Source: Candidatus Zixiibacteriota bacterium
GTDB lineage: Bacteria; Zixibacteria; MSB-5A5; GN15; PGXB01
Assembly (NCBI GenBank): GCA_020345705.1
Contig: CP070766.1
Coordinates: 2,252,553-2,258,406, forward strand
DNA length: 5,854 nucleotides
Direction of reading: 5' to 3'
The notes below the pieces were generated by a model that was not told where the DNA came from, searched no databases, and saw nothing but the letters and a program-made list of their open reading frames with translations. Each line of letters begins with the position of its first letter. Position 1 is the stretch's first letter. Shown piece by piece: positions 5,313 to 5,854 of this stretch. The position numbers and the translations under genes are program-made.

Positions 5313-5854
5313 TTATTTCACCGGCCCGCAATTAATCACCCATTGCTCACAGCTGCACGGCGCCGGACCGTTCTTATAAAGATAGTTGATTATTTCGGTA
5401 ACATCGAGAATATTAATACCGCAATCGCAGTTGGCGTCGGCGAGACAATCATGAGCAGGAGCCGGCCCGTTCTTATACAGGAAATTGATGATGTAGGTCA
5501 CGTCAAGTATGTTAGTGGCGGCATCATTATTGGCGTCACCGACCGTACACCAGCACGATGGAGAGATAACCAGCGCATAATCCACCAGCACGACTATCGG
5601 CCCGCCTTCATAACCCACGGTGGGAATCGCCAGATCGAACCAGTTCTGCTGGTCGAAATTGGCCAGATCGCTCCAGGTGCTCGGGTAATCGGTCACCCGC
5701 GATACCGCCGGGGTGTTGCACGAATGCGCATAGGTTTCGAGATGATATCGATCATGATGATGCGTGTCGTGCGGGCCGGAAACATAGTAAGCATCGTTGT
5801 GCACGGTCGGGCCGTGGGAACTGCCGGCCGGGGGTTCATTCTCATGCATATTGA
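5313..5854 (-). CDS. 3' end of a paralogous exported C39-like/dockerin protein gene (5' truncated by the window)
   Basis: The frame is open to the right edge, and the residue before the first Met in the window is Asn, so that Met (codon at 5849) is very probably internal. Numbering from it, 178 residues are visible. Residues 12-96 match the tail of both C39-like modules of the large protein: HND at 17-19, a downstream HD at 27-28, and LVDYALVISP corresponding to LVEYAVVICP. The catalytic part would lie outside the window. A dockerin follows (about 99-167), with loops starting at Asp105 and Asp138, a canonical Asn at loop position 9 (113, 146) and helices ending NFLYKNGPAP and NYLYKNGPAP. Its eight cysteines (99, 101, 135, 141, 143, 165, 167, 174) keep the spacing of the large protein except for two residues in the linker. 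A terminator follows the stop codon. Confidence 0.8.
   Translation of the reverse strand, partial: NMHENEPPAGSSHGPTVHNDAYYVSGPHDTHHHDRYHLETYAHSCNTPAVSRVTDYPSTWSDLANFDQQNWFDLAIPTVGYEGGPIVVLVDYALVISPSCWCTVGDANNDAATNILDVTYIINFLYKNGPAPAHDCLADANCDCGINILDVTEIINYLYKNGPAPCSCEQWVINCGPVK

Noticed and set aside
5110..5331. 73-codon open frame on the minus strand between the right-edge gene and the large gene
   Set aside because: It starts inside the end of the right-edge gene, reads through the terminator stem and lacks a ribosome binding site at its start or at the internal ATG. The region is better explained as terminator plus leader.
5847..5849. Start codon for the right-edge gene at 5849
   Set aside because: The frame stays open to the window edge. 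The sequence after this Met is the middle of a C39-like module tail with no signal peptide, so the true start lies beyond 5854.

Overview
The window looks like part of a secreted-protein locus from a Gram-negative, probably uncultured bacterium. Domain style (C39-like peptidase modules, Trp-rich beta-sandwich modules and a C-terminal dockerin ending in NYLYKNGPAP-type repeats) recalls FCB-group candidate phyla such as Zixibacteria. That placement is an inference from memory of protein style; the window has no rRNA or other phylogenetic marker.

All supported genes lie on the minus strand. Reading in the direction of transcription (right to left): (1) the 3' end of a gene entering from the right edge (5854 to 5313), coding for the tail of a C39-like module followed by a dockerin; (2) a rho-independent terminator (5264-5286); (3) a leader of about 280 nt with a candidate promoter and inverted repeats; (4) one very large gene (4986 to 424) for a 1520-residue exported protein; (5) a second terminator (372-397); (6) an AT-rich intergenic stretch with candidate promoters; (7) the first 47 nt of a third gene, with a perfect AGGAGG ribosome binding site and a signal-peptide-like start. 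Every terminator follows its stop codon by about 26 nt, so the genes look individually transcribed rather than forming an operon.

The large protein is the main interest. After the signal peptide it is built from two half-repeats, each a beta-sandwich module followed by a C39-like (papain-fold) cysteine peptidase module. A third beta-rich module separates the halves and a dockerin ends the chain. The first peptidase module has an apparently intact Cys257/His383/Asp401 triad. The second has Ser901/Gln1354/Asp1372, so it looks like a pseudopeptidase. That degenerate module also carries three insertions absent from the first: two copies of one 'SFTP...DFAFKT' beta-sandwich module at two different points of the fold, and a pair of acidic 25-residue repeats between the oxyanion-hole Gln region and the lost Cys. 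The right-hand gene is a paralogue at its C-terminus and shares an unusual eight-cysteine dockerin with the large protein.

No mobile element, CRISPR array, tRNA or rRNA was seen. Plus-strand open frames inside the large gene are antisense shadows.
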